A DNA stretch of 47,308 nt from an uncultured Parabacteroides sp. (GTDB lineage Bacteria > Bacteroidota > Bacteroidia > Bacteroidales > Tannerellaceae), in the NCBI GenBank assembly GCA_949295065.1, contig CASFJQ010000019.1, positions 1-47,308 of the forward strand, in the 5' to 3' direction. Shown here one piece after another: positions 9,325 through 16,114 of the stretch (within the stretch, counting starts at the first letter, position 1; each line of letters opens with the position of its first letter). A program made the translations under genes and the position numbers. The notes under the pieces are model-generated. The model saw nothing but the letters and a program-made list of their open reading frames with translations. It was not told where the DNA came from and ran no database searches.

Positions 9325-9798
9325 ATGGATACACGAAAAGAGGAAAACGAATTGCACTTGCTGGGTGGAACAACTGTTTATCGCCAGGATTACGCACCTG
9401 AGGTGCTTGAAGCATTTACAAACAAACATCCGGAAAACGATTATTGGGTAAGATTTAACTGCCCGGAGTTTACAAGTCTGTGTCCTATTACAGGTCAGCC
9501 TGATTTTGCTACAATATATATTGATTATATTCCTGACATCAAAATGGTTGAGAGCAAAAGTCTGAAGCTTTATCTGTTCAGCTTCCGCAATCATGGAGAT
9601 TTTCATGAAGATTGTGTAAACAAAATCATGAAGGATTTGATAAAGTTGATGGATCCTAAATATATTGAGGTGACTGGTATATTCACTCCACGAGGCGGTA
9701 TCAGCATTTATCCTTATTGTAATTATGGACGTCCCGGAACTAAATACGAACGTTTGGCAGAGCAGCGATTGTTCAACCATAATGCAGAACGTTTCTGA
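9325..9798 (+). CDS. queF: NADPH-dependent 7-cyano-7-deazaguanine reductase
   Basis: A 157-residue, single-domain (type I, YkvM-like) tunnelling-fold enzyme reducing preQ0 to preQ1. The thioimide-forming cysteine is C53 in [10 protein letters not shown], with D60 as acid/base. The substrate-contact VESKSLKLY (E76) and FHED (94-95) are present. It is second gene of the queC-queF unit and ends before a strong hairpin. Confidence 0.95.
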   Translation: MDTRKEENELHLLGGTTVYRQDYAPEVLEAFTNKHPENDYWVRFNCPEFTSLCPITGQPDFATIYIDYIPDIKMVESKSLKLYLFSFRNHGDFHEDCVNKIMKDLIKLMDPKYIEVTGIFTPRGGISIYPYCNYGRPGTKYERLAEQRLFNHNAERF

Positions 9799-9835
9799 AA
9801 ATACATCAGGATGTAACATTACTCAAAAGAATGCT

Positions 9836-9873
9836 GCCTATGTTTCCGGAAAAACATAGGCAGCTTTCTAAAA
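9836..9873 (+). terminator. queF terminator
   Basis: A 13-bp stem (arm GCTGCCTATGTTT with AAACATAGGCAGC) encloses a short CCGGAA loop, with TTTCT following. The stem sequence belongs to the same AAACATAGG-type family seen at 781-833 and next to the repeat units at 9874-9917. Confidence 0.75.
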
Positions 9874-9917
9874 AAACGTCGGCATCTTTTTTCAAAAACA
9901 TAACGACATTCGCTTTG
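9874..9917. repeat. Two units of a dispersed intergenic repeat (22-bp period)
   Basis: Two 22-bp units starting AAACGTCGGCAT and AAACATAACGACAT lie between queF and dnaX. They resemble the tandem units at 46343-46408 and 20369-20454 (AAC-AT/GT start, T-rich middle, C-rich end). Confidence 0.45.
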
Positions 9918-9942
9918 TTAAATCAGTATATAAAATTTCCTC

Positions 9943-11694
9943 TTAGTCAACTCTCAAATCAAATTCATTTTTCAGTTTTCCTAAAGTCGGATTTATAGTC
10001 ATTAGTAACTCTAATTTTTCGGCAGCTGTGTATGCCAGATGTTTCTCGTTTGTTTCCTGGACTCTCACTTTCATTTGGATATGTGAGTTTCCAAGCTTAT
10101 TTCTGAGAACAGATAAAATATCTATTGCGGAATTTATCAGTTCTTCCTGCTGAGGAGGATTGTGGACTGCAATCTCGAAATAAAAATTATCAAGCAACTT
10201 AGGTTTGCAGCTCAGCATCGTATTCTTAAGGAATACTTTTTCGTCGATTGAATTAGCCAGATTTTCCCAGGCATTGATAAGTTCTGTTTCTGTAAAATTA
10301 TTGTTCTGCTCCGGCATAGCAACTGAGGCAGATACAGAATCTCCGGCAATGTTTTTCTTCTTTACTCCCAAATCTTTCAGAGAAGTTCCTCCCATTGGTG
10401 GTCTGGCAGCGCGTTTTGTAGCCGGAGGAACAGTTGGCTGAGTCAGATTGTGAGTTACGGGATTTTGTATGTTAGTTGAAACATGCGTCACAACTGTTTT
10501 TTCAGTTTGCTGCTTGGCAACTGTTGTTTGAGCATTATTCGCAATTTCTTGTGCTGTGCCGATAGGTTCAATTATTGTTTTTTTTTTCTCTTCTTCGCTA
10601 TGCTTGTTCAGTTGGCATATCTGAATCAGAGTAAGTTCAATCAACAATCTTTTGTTTCGGCTAGCTTTATAGTTCAAATCACAATTGTTAGCTAATTCCA
10701 GAGCTTTGAGAAGTACATTTTCCGGACAGCGTTTAGCCATATCCTTGTATTTTTCCTTGATTGACGAACCAACTTCGAAAAGCACGATTGTTTCTTCGTC
10801 CTGGCATACCAGCAAATCACGGAAGTGGGAGGCAAGTCCGGAAATTATATTCTGTCCGTCAAAACCTTTGTTCAGAATTTCGTTGAGCAGCAACAATGCT
10901 CCTCTGATGTTTCCGTTAAGAATAAAATCCGTCATACGGAAGAAATAATCGTAGTCCAGAACATTCAGGTTCTCAATGATAGCCTGATATGTAATGTTTC
11001 CGTTTGTATAATTTGCTGCCTGGTCAAACAGAGAAAGAGCGTCACGCATACCGCCGTCTGCCTTTTGGGCAATGACGTTCAGAGCTTCAGGTTCGGCTTT
11101 TATGTTCTCACGTGATGCAACATATTGCAGATGTTCTACAATATCTGATATAGTAATGCGGGAGAAATCATAAGTCTGGCAACGGGACAAAATTGTAGGT
11201 AGAACTTTATGTTTCTCAGTTGTTGCAAGAATAAACAATGCATGATGAGGCGGTTCCTCAAGCGTTTTCAGGAATGCATTGAAAGCCTGGGAACTGAGCA
11301 TATGAACCTCGTCGATGATAAACACTTTGTATCTTCCTATCTGAGGAGGAATACGAACCTGCTCTATTAGCTGTCTGATATCATCCACAGAGTTGTTTGA
11401 TGCTGCGTCCAGCTCGTGAATGTTATATGAACGTTGCTCGTTGAAAGCTTTACAAGATTCGCATTCATTGCAAGCTTCGCCATCTGCTGTAGGATTAAGG
11501 CAGTTAATGGTTTTAGCGAAAATACGGGCACATGAAGTTTTGCCGACTCCACGAGGTCCACAAAAAAGATAAGCATGAGCCAGTTTGTTGTTTTCGATGG
11601 CATGCTTCAGTGTCGTAGTAAGGGCTTTCTGACCTACAACATCCTTGAATGTTGCCGGTCTGTATTTTCTTGCCGATACAATATAATTATCCAT
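9943..11694 (-). CDS. dnaX: DNA polymerase III subunit gamma/tau
   Basis: The clamp-loader ATPase of the replisome. It starts MDNYIVSARKYRP. Walker A GPRGVGKT is at 46-53, the zinc ligands are C65, C75, C78, C81, and the DEVHML Walker B follows. Domains I-III end near residue 365, followed by a Gln/Thr/Pro-rich linker and the tau-specific C terminus (583 aa in all). An ATG 27 nt further upstream (11721) is rejected because the minus-strand promoter TATCTTTG (11719-11726) overlaps it. Codons 370-373 contain a run of ten A (10578-10587 as T on the plus strand). Loss or gain of one A leads to a stop within 1-4 codons, which suggests a gamma-like short product. Confidence 0.95.
   Translation of the reverse strand: MDNYIVSARKYRPATFKDVVGQKALTTTLKHAIENNKLAHAYLFCGPRGVGKTSCARIFAKTINCLNPTADGEACNECESCKAFNEQRSYNIHELDAASNNSVDDIRQLIEQVRIPPQIGRYKVFIIDEVHMLSSQAFNAFLKTLEEPPHHALFILATTEKHKVLPTILSRCQTYDFSRITISDIVEHLQYVASRENIKAEPEALNVIAQKADGGMRDALSLFDQAANYTNGNITYQAIIENLNVLDYDYFFRMTDFILNGNIRGALLLLNEILNKGFDGQNIISGLASHFRDLLVCQDEETIVLFEVGSSIKEKYKDMAKRCPENVLLKALELANNCDLNYKASRNKRLLIELTLIQICQLNKHSEEEKKKTIIEPIGTAQEIANNAQTTVAKQQTEKTVVTHVSTNIQNPVTHNLTQPTVPPATKRAARPPMGGTSLKDLGVKKKNIAGDSVSASVAMPEQNNNFTETELINAWENLANSIDEKVFLKNTMLSCKPKLLDNFYFEIAVHNPPQQEELINSAIDILSVLRNKLGNSHIQMKVRVQETNEKHLAYTAAEKLELLMTINPTLGKLKNEFDLRVD
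10578..10587 (-). promoter_or_regulatory. A10 slippery run in dnaX, candidate programmed slippage site
   Basis: The mRNA reads GAG, then ten A, then CAATAATTGA. In the zero frame this is EKKKTII. Nine A give AAA AAA AAA CAA TAA (373 aa). Eleven A give AAC AAT AAT TGA (375 aa). The run falls at the end of domain III, just where a gamma-type subunit should stop. E. coli makes gamma by ribosomal frameshifting and Thermus by transcriptional slippage on a poly-A run; the latter is the closer analogy. Confidence 0.6.
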
Positions 11695-11718
11695 TCTTTG
11701 CTTTTTTATTCTTTTAGA

Positions 11719-11726
11719 CAAAGATA
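11719..11726 (-). promoter_or_regulatory. Promoter -7 element of dnaX
   Basis: CAAAGATA reads TATCTTTG on the minus strand. Transcription would begin near 11712, inside the longest reading frame, so it fixes the start codon at 11694. Confidence 0.6.
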
Positions 11727-11742
11727 AGCAAAATAATTAAAT

Positions 11743-11750
11743 TACCTTTG
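11743..11750 (+). promoter_or_regulatory. Promoter -7 element of the DivIC/FtsB-like gene
   Basis: TACCTTTG is an exact TAnnTTTG match ending 18 nt before the ATG at 11769. The dnaX and ftsB-like promoters are back to back within about 25 bp. Confidence 0.5.
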
Positions 11751-11768
11751 TAAAAAATTTAATCTTGC

Positions 11769-12074
11769 ATGAAACGGTTGAAAGAGCTTTATGAAAAATA
11801 TTTGTCCGGTCTTAATATGTATTGGGTCGTGATAATTGTGTTCCTTATTCTTATATTTTTTGCCGGAGACAGCAGTTTGTACAAACGCTATACTTATGAC
11901 GAGAAAATAAGAAGTCTGAAAGAGGAAATAGAATATTACAAGAAGGAAATAGAAGTGAACAGCCGCAAACTGAATGAACTTCATACAGATAAAGACGGAC
12001 TTGAGCGTTTTGCCCGTGAGGAATATTTGATGAAACGCCAGAATGAAGATGTATTTATAATTAAAGAAGAATAA
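11769..12074 (+). CDS. Septum formation initiator, DivIC/FtsB family
   Basis: A 101-residue single-pass inner-membrane protein: a short cytoplasmic basic N terminus, a transmembrane helix at about 18-33 (YWVVIIVFLILIFFAG), a coiled coil at about 42-78 (EKIRSLKEEIEYYKKEIEVNSRKL), and the family's end motif LERFAREEYLMKRQNEDVFIIKE. FtsB/DivIC joins FtsL and FtsQ/DivIB in the division complex. It is followed after 28 nt by a small membrane-protein gene. Confidence 0.85.
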   Translation: MKRLKELYEKYLSGLNMYWVVIIVFLILIFFAGDSSLYKRYTYDEKIRSLKEEIEYYKKEIEVNSRKLNELHTDKDGLERFAREEYLMKRQNEDVFIIKEE

Positions 12075-12102
12075 TTTAAGAATTAAGAATAAGTAAATAC
12101 GG

Positions 12103-12432
12103 ATGAAGTCAAAAGTAAGGAATACGATATTCTGTTTGTCTTATATTTTAGTTGTTTTAGGAGCCATGTTGTATCTTACGAAGTGGAACATTGCGCCATA
12201 TTTGTTTGCAGTCGGTTCGGCAGGTGTGGCAGTTTCGTATCTTTCAGTTCGGGTAGATAATATGGAATTCCGGCAGAAACGATTGCACCGTTTCAATGTG
12301 TTGGCAGGACTTTTGATGATTGTTTCTTCTGGTTTGATGTTTAATTCCCGTACTGAATGGATATTATGTCTATTTATTGCTGCAATATTTCAGCTTTATT
12401 CAGCATTTGCCGGTGGAGGCAATAAAAAATAA
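12103..12432 (+). CDS. Small four-helix membrane protein of unknown function
   Basis: A 109-residue protein with four hydrophobic segments (about 9-25, 29-47, 63-79, 84-101). A short loop of charged residues RVDNMEFRQKRLHRF lies between the second and third. I recognise no named family. Its position directly after the DivIC/FtsB-like gene and before a shared terminator suggests co-transcription with it; whether it has a division role is unknown. Confidence 0.7.
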   Translation: MKSKVRNTIFCLSYILVVLGAMLYLTKWNIAPYLFAVGSAGVAVSYLSVRVDNMEFRQKRLHRFNVLAGLLMIVSSGLMFNSRTEWILCLFIAAIFQLYSAFAGGGNKK

Positions 12433-12440
12433 GATATAGA

Positions 12441-12495
12441 AAAAGAGGATAAGCTTGGTGATATATCATTCCAAAGGCTTATCCTCTTTTTTATA
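12441..12495. terminator. Bidirectional terminator
   Basis: A long stem (arm AAAGAGGATAAGC..TTGG near 12442-12457 with 12471-12489) has T-rich tails on both strands. It separates the convergent membrane-protein gene and DUF5606 gene. Confidence 0.75.
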
Positions 12496-12509
12496 TGTAT
12501 TTTTCAAAT

Positions 12510-12971
12510 TTATTCAGCAGTTTTTTCTTCTGTTGCTGCTTCAGCTTTTTCTTCAGTTTTTTCTTCAGCTTTTTCCGGTTCAGCAGGAACAAATTCAGTG
12601 ATTCCGGCTTCAATAAGAATGTTATACCAGCTGATAAGTTTCTTTATATCACTTGGATAAACACGTTCACGGTCGAATTCAGGAAGGACTTCAGCCATAT
12701 AAGCACGCAATTCTTCAGGTTTTGCAGAAGTGCTGATTGAAGCTTTAGCTGCGTTTTCCTTATTTTTTACACTTTCCAGAACATCATGCAAAGGAACTTC
12801 GCCTTCGTTGGTGTAGATTGCGATATCACCCAATGAAATTACTTTATCTTTTGCATAGGCTGGAACTTTCTTCTTGTCTGCTAATGATTCCACAATTAAC
12901 ATATTCTTTCCGTGAGAGACCAATCTGAATAGTCCTGGTCTTCCTGAAATGGATAAGATTGTTTTCAACAT
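12510..12971 (-). CDS. DUF5606-family protein with acidic/lysine-rich tail
   Basis: A 153-residue protein. Residues 1-120 form the conserved domain (MLKTILSISGRPGLFRLVSHGKNMLIVE.. ending in DIKKLISWYNILIEAG), which resembles a small beta domain plus helices found across Bacteroidetes. Residues 125-153 are a low-complexity tail of repeated EEKTEEKAE-type units, probably disordered. It is the last gene of the nusB-yajC-ybbR-coaE run, 67 nt after coaE. No biochemical role is known to me. Confidence 0.75.
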   Translation of the reverse strand: MLKTILSISGRPGLFRLVSHGKNMLIVESLADKKKVPAYAKDKVISLGDIAIYTNEGEVPLHDVLESVKNKENAAKASISTSAKPEELRAYMAEVLPEFDRERVYPSDIKKLISWYNILIEAGITEFVPAEPEKAEEKTEEKAEAATEEKTAE

Positions 12972-13038
12972 AATCGTTATATCTTTCTTAATAGAGTTAA
13001 ACTTATATGGGTTGCAAATTTAGTATAACTTGCGGATA

Positions 13039-13617
13039 TCACAAATCATACTTGCGCAAAAAGTTTTCGATTTGAGGTATTAATGCAGATTTTCCGTCGT
13101 TAATGATTGTAAAATCTGCAAGTCTGCTCTTTTCTTCGTCAGACATCTGGCTGTTAATCCTGCGTTCAATCTCTTCTTTTGAAGCTCCGTCTCTCATAAT
13201 AGCCCGTTGGATACGAATATCTTTTGGAGCATATACCATAAGCTTGATATCAACTGTTCTGTCGAAACCCGATTCAAAAAGAATGGCGGATTCGATAGCA
13301 CAGGCTTTTGTCTTCTGTGATTCTGCCCAGCAATTGAAGTGTTTGTTTACTTCGGGATGGATAATACTGTTTACTTTCGCAAGCATTTCTTTGTTTCCGA
13401 AAATATGCTTGGCAAGCAGTTTTCTGTCAAGGCAATCATTGTTGTAAATGTCATTTCCGAACAGAGATACAAGTCCGTTTTTTATAACATCAGAAGTGTC
13501 AGTCAATCTCTTGCTTTCGTCATCTGCTATATATACAGGTATATCATATACCGACAAAAGAGAGGCAGCTACAGATTTCCCGCTACCAATACCACCTGTT
13601 ATTCCTATTCTAATCAT
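13039..13617 (-). CDS. coaE: Dephospho-CoA kinase
   Basis: A 192-residue P-loop kinase for the last step of coenzyme A synthesis (3'-phosphorylation of dephospho-CoA). The N terminus MIRIGITGGIGSGKS has Walker A at 8-15. IHPEVNKHF and the AIESAILFESGFD lid region are typical. Its start codon overlaps the ybbR stop by one base (TGATG), so translation is coupled. Confidence 0.93.
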   Translation of the reverse strand: MIRIGITGGIGSGKSVAASLLSVYDIPVYIADDESKRLTDTSDVIKNGLVSLFGNDIYNNDCLDRKLLAKHIFGNKEMLAKVNSIIHPEVNKHFNCWAESQKTKACAIESAILFESGFDRTVDIKLMVYAPKDIRIQRAIMRDGASKEEIERRINSQMSDEEKSRLADFTIINDGKSALIPQIENFLRKYDL

Positions 13618-14624
13618 CAGTAACTCTTTTTTTCCAATATAAATTCTATTTTATTCGGATTCAGCATATAGTCTTTTATCCATTCCGGCTTTTTGGTCAA
13701 ATCTATACTTATAGCTCCATTTATAATTTCTTCCATATCTTTGAAAGATAGATTTATTTCTAAATCTTCTGCATCAAGCTCTTTGAATCTTGAAATTGGA
13801 ATATTGCAAGTGACCTCGATATCTGCCGGGAAAGTTCTGATAATGTATTGCGACGGAACATCTTCGCATTTTACATGCACATTTATTGTTTTTTCAGTGA
13901 ACTCTTCAATTGGGATGATGACCGATACTGCGTCAGAACTGAAATTTACTCCTTTTATTGGAGTCAATTTTATATTTCTTGAAACCGTTTTTTCCCCTTT
14001 ATCTATTTTTATGAATGAAGTTTTCACATCAAACACAGAATCCAGAATTTCTTTATTGGCATAAACGGAAATTCTGGAAGGTGATATTTTTATATCTCCT
14101 GACAGTCGGTATCCTGGTTTTGTCTTTATTTCTCCATCAAAAATTACGGGTACTTCTTTTTCTGAAATAGGACTGTATTTCAAATCTATTCTTTGCGGGT
14201 AATATCCGTTGACGATGGTTGTGGACAATATTTGCTTGGACACCGCAGCTTCAATCTCTTCTAGAGGTATGCTGAGAATTCCTGAATCTGACGATGAGTT
14301 CTTCATGTCCACTTCCATAGGAATGAAACTTCCTCTAAGGCTGTAGTTAAACAACACGTTGCCTTTGTCTTTGATGCGTACCCTGATGTTTTTCGGCATT
14401 TCTTCTGAGAAAGAAATATTTGGCGGAACATTATGGTACACAATAGGAATTGATATTTCCGTCTCGTATTCCTGCTGAAGGCTCAGCAATAGCCAGAAAC
14501 CGAAAGCAAGCATTATGAAGGCAGAATAAATTAAAGCTTCCTTCCATCGATACCGACGCAAAGAAGCTTCAATCTTCGTCACGGCGGCCTTGAATTTGTC
14601 TTTTAAAGAATCAAGTCGTGACAT
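13617..14624 (-). CDS. YbbR-domain membrane-anchored protein
   Basis: A 335-residue protein with a basic cytoplasmic N terminus, one transmembrane helix at about 29-48 (ALIYSAFIMLAFGFWLLLSL), and a periplasmic part made of repeated YbbR-like beta domains (recurrent I-P-V strands, for example KEVPVIFDGEIKTKPGYRLSG). In other bacteria YbbR (CdaR) partners with cyclic-di-AMP cyclase CdaA; no cdaA is in this window. It lies between yajC and coaE in the same operon. Confidence 0.8.
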   Translation of the reverse strand: MSRLDSLKDKFKAAVTKIEASLRRYRWKEALIYSAFIMLAFGFWLLLSLQQEYETEISIPIVYHNVPPNISFSEEMPKNIRVRIKDKGNVLFNYSLRGSFIPMEVDMKNSSSDSGILSIPLEEIEAAVSKQILSTTIVNGYYPQRIDLKYSPISEKEVPVIFDGEIKTKPGYRLSGDIKISPSRISVYANKEILDSVFDVKTSFIKIDKGEKTVSRNIKLTPIKGVNFSSDAVSVIIPIEEFTEKTINVHVKCEDVPSQYIIRTFPADIEVTCNIPISRFKELDAEDLEINLSFKDMEEIINGAISIDLTKKPEWIKDYMLNPNKIEFILEKKSY

Positions 14625-14639
14625 ATTGTTTGTCTGTTT

Positions 14640-14954
14640 TTATTTCTGTTTAGCATCTTCAGGTGATGCGAAAACTGAAGTTTTGTCAATTTGGATATTT
14701 ACGCCATGAGCGATTTCTATAACCATATAAACATCTCCGATTTCTTTAAGCTTTCCATAAACTCCTCCGGCTGTAATAACCTTATCACCGACTTTCAGAG
14801 CTTCGCGAGCTTTCTGGATTTCTTTTTGTCTTTTCTGCTGAGGGCGAATCATGAAGAAATAAAAGATTGCTACGATAACAATCATCATGATAATCCCTGA
14901 CCATTGTGACTGCTCAGCTGCAGTAGCTTGAAGCAAAATACTTAATAAATTCAT
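14640..14954 (-). CDS. yajC: Preprotein translocase subunit YajC
   Basis: A 104-residue inner-membrane protein accessory to SecDF. It has an N-terminal helix at about 19-37 (WSGIIMMIVIVAIFYFFMI) followed by the diagnostic RPQQKRQKEIQKAREALKVGDKV and GGVYGKLKEI. It lies 15 nt before ybbR in the nusB operon. Confidence 0.95.
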   Translation of the reverse strand: MNLLSILLQATAAEQSQWSGIIMMIVIVAIFYFFMIRPQQKRQKEIQKAREALKVGDKVITAGGVYGKLKEIGDVYMVIEIAHGVNIQIDKTSVFASPEDAKQK

Positions 14955-15014
14955 TGTTATAAAATTGTTTTTACATCGTTATCTGTCAATAGTGACAGGA
15001 CAAATGTAAGTAAA

Positions 15015-15941
15015 TTAATCTTTAAACAAAAGTTTTTCAGCTTTTAATTCATTTACTATAGAGTCAAGGATGCCGTTGATGAATGTTCCGCTCTTTGGTG
15101 TGCTGTAATATTTTGCAGCGTCTATATATTCATTTAGGGAAACGCTTACAGGTATAGTAGGGAAATTCAATATCTCAGCTATGGCAACCTGCATGATTAT
15201 CAAGTCCATGTTTGCAATTCGTTCTGCTTCCCAGTTCTTGATATGTTTGTTGATTCTCTCTCTGTATTCTTTTCCTTTCAGCAGTGACTGGCGGAAAAGT
15301 TTAACAGCGAACGCTTTATCTTCCAAATCTTTGAACATTGGCTGAATAGGCTGTTTGCTGCCGGCAGATTCCTCGAATTTTTTGATTGTTTTCAAAGCAA
15401 AAGTTTCAACGATTTCAATATCGTCATTCCAATAGATACTCTTGTCTTCAAGATATTCGATGATATCATCATTTCCGCAAATCAGATTTTTGAAAACTGC
15501 ACGCCAGAATTCCCTGTCTGTTTCGTATGAATCGTTTTCGTTAGCCAAATATTCAGCATATATATTTGAAGAAAGAATAAGATCAAGAACCATTTTTACA
15601 AATTCTTCATCATTATCCCATGAGAGACCTTGTTCCGAAATGTTTTTCTGCAACATTTCATTTTCGGCAAGTTGAGCTACAAAGCGGTTGTCGATAAAGC
15701 GTGTGTTCGGATTCAAATCTTCATCTGTAGGCATAAACTTGTGTTTGCGGATGTCCAATGTCCGTCGATGAAGGTTGGTAACTTCAATGATTAGGAGGAG
15801 CAGGTAATTGTACAAGTCATACGATTTCTGAAGGCTGAACAGCAATTCATTTTCTGCTGTTTTCAAATCGCCGTTACCATTCTGATAGTAAGAGTAAACT
15901 ATCTGTAAAACTTTAATGCGGATTAAAATTCTGTTAATCAT
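15015..15941 (-). CDS. nusB: Transcription antitermination factor NusB (long Bacteroidetes form)
   Basis: A 308-residue protein, about twice the length of E. coli NusB. The N terminus MINRILIRIKVLQIVYSYY is the Bacteroidetes-type start. The last ~110 residues hold the NusB RNA-binding domain, with AFAVKLFRQSLLKG, NWEAERIANMDLIIMQVAIAEIL and LNEYIDAAKYYSTPKSGTFING. NusB acts with NusE in rRNA antitermination. An in-frame ATG at 15980 is rejected because the promoter TATCTTTG (15978-15985, minus) overlaps it. First gene of the operon. Confidence 0.9.
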   Translation of the reverse strand: MINRILIRIKVLQIVYSYYQNGNGDLKTAENELLFSLQKSYDLYNYLLLLIIEVTNLHRRTLDIRKHKFMPTDEDLNPNTRFIDNRFVAQLAENEMLQKNISEQGLSWDNDEEFVKMVLDLILSSNIYAEYLANENDSYETDREFWRAVFKNLICGNDDIIEYLEDKSIYWNDDIEIVETFALKTIKKFEESAGSKQPIQPMFKDLEDKAFAVKLFRQSLLKGKEYRERINKHIKNWEAERIANMDLIIMQVAIAEILNFPTIPVSVSLNEYIDAAKYYSTPKSGTFINGILDSIVNELKAEKLLFKD

Positions 15942-15977
15942 CGTTTGAAAGAACTTCTTGATTTGTAATTTAGACTG

Positions 15978-15985
15978 CAAAGATA
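15978..15985 (-). promoter_or_regulatory. Promoter -7 element of the nusB operon
   Basis: CAAAGATA reads TATCTTTG on the minus strand, 37 nt upstream of the chosen nusB start. It drives nusB-yajC-ybbR-coaE-DUF5606. Confidence 0.6.
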
Positions 15986-16083
15986 ATTGTTTTTTATTTA
16001 ATAGATATGTGTTGTGCTAATAATTTTTTCGAGCTGATAATAATTCTCAAAACACTTAAACAAGCCTTAAATAAAGATTTATG

Positions 16084-16091
16084 TAACTTTG
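16084..16091 (+). promoter_or_regulatory. Promoter -7 element of the TonB-dependent receptor
   Basis: TAACTTTG matches TAnnTTTG, 23 nt before the ATG. No Fur-like or other operator is evident. Confidence 0.5.
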
Positions 16092-16114
16092 TGTCATAAA
16101 ATACGTTTTTTGAT

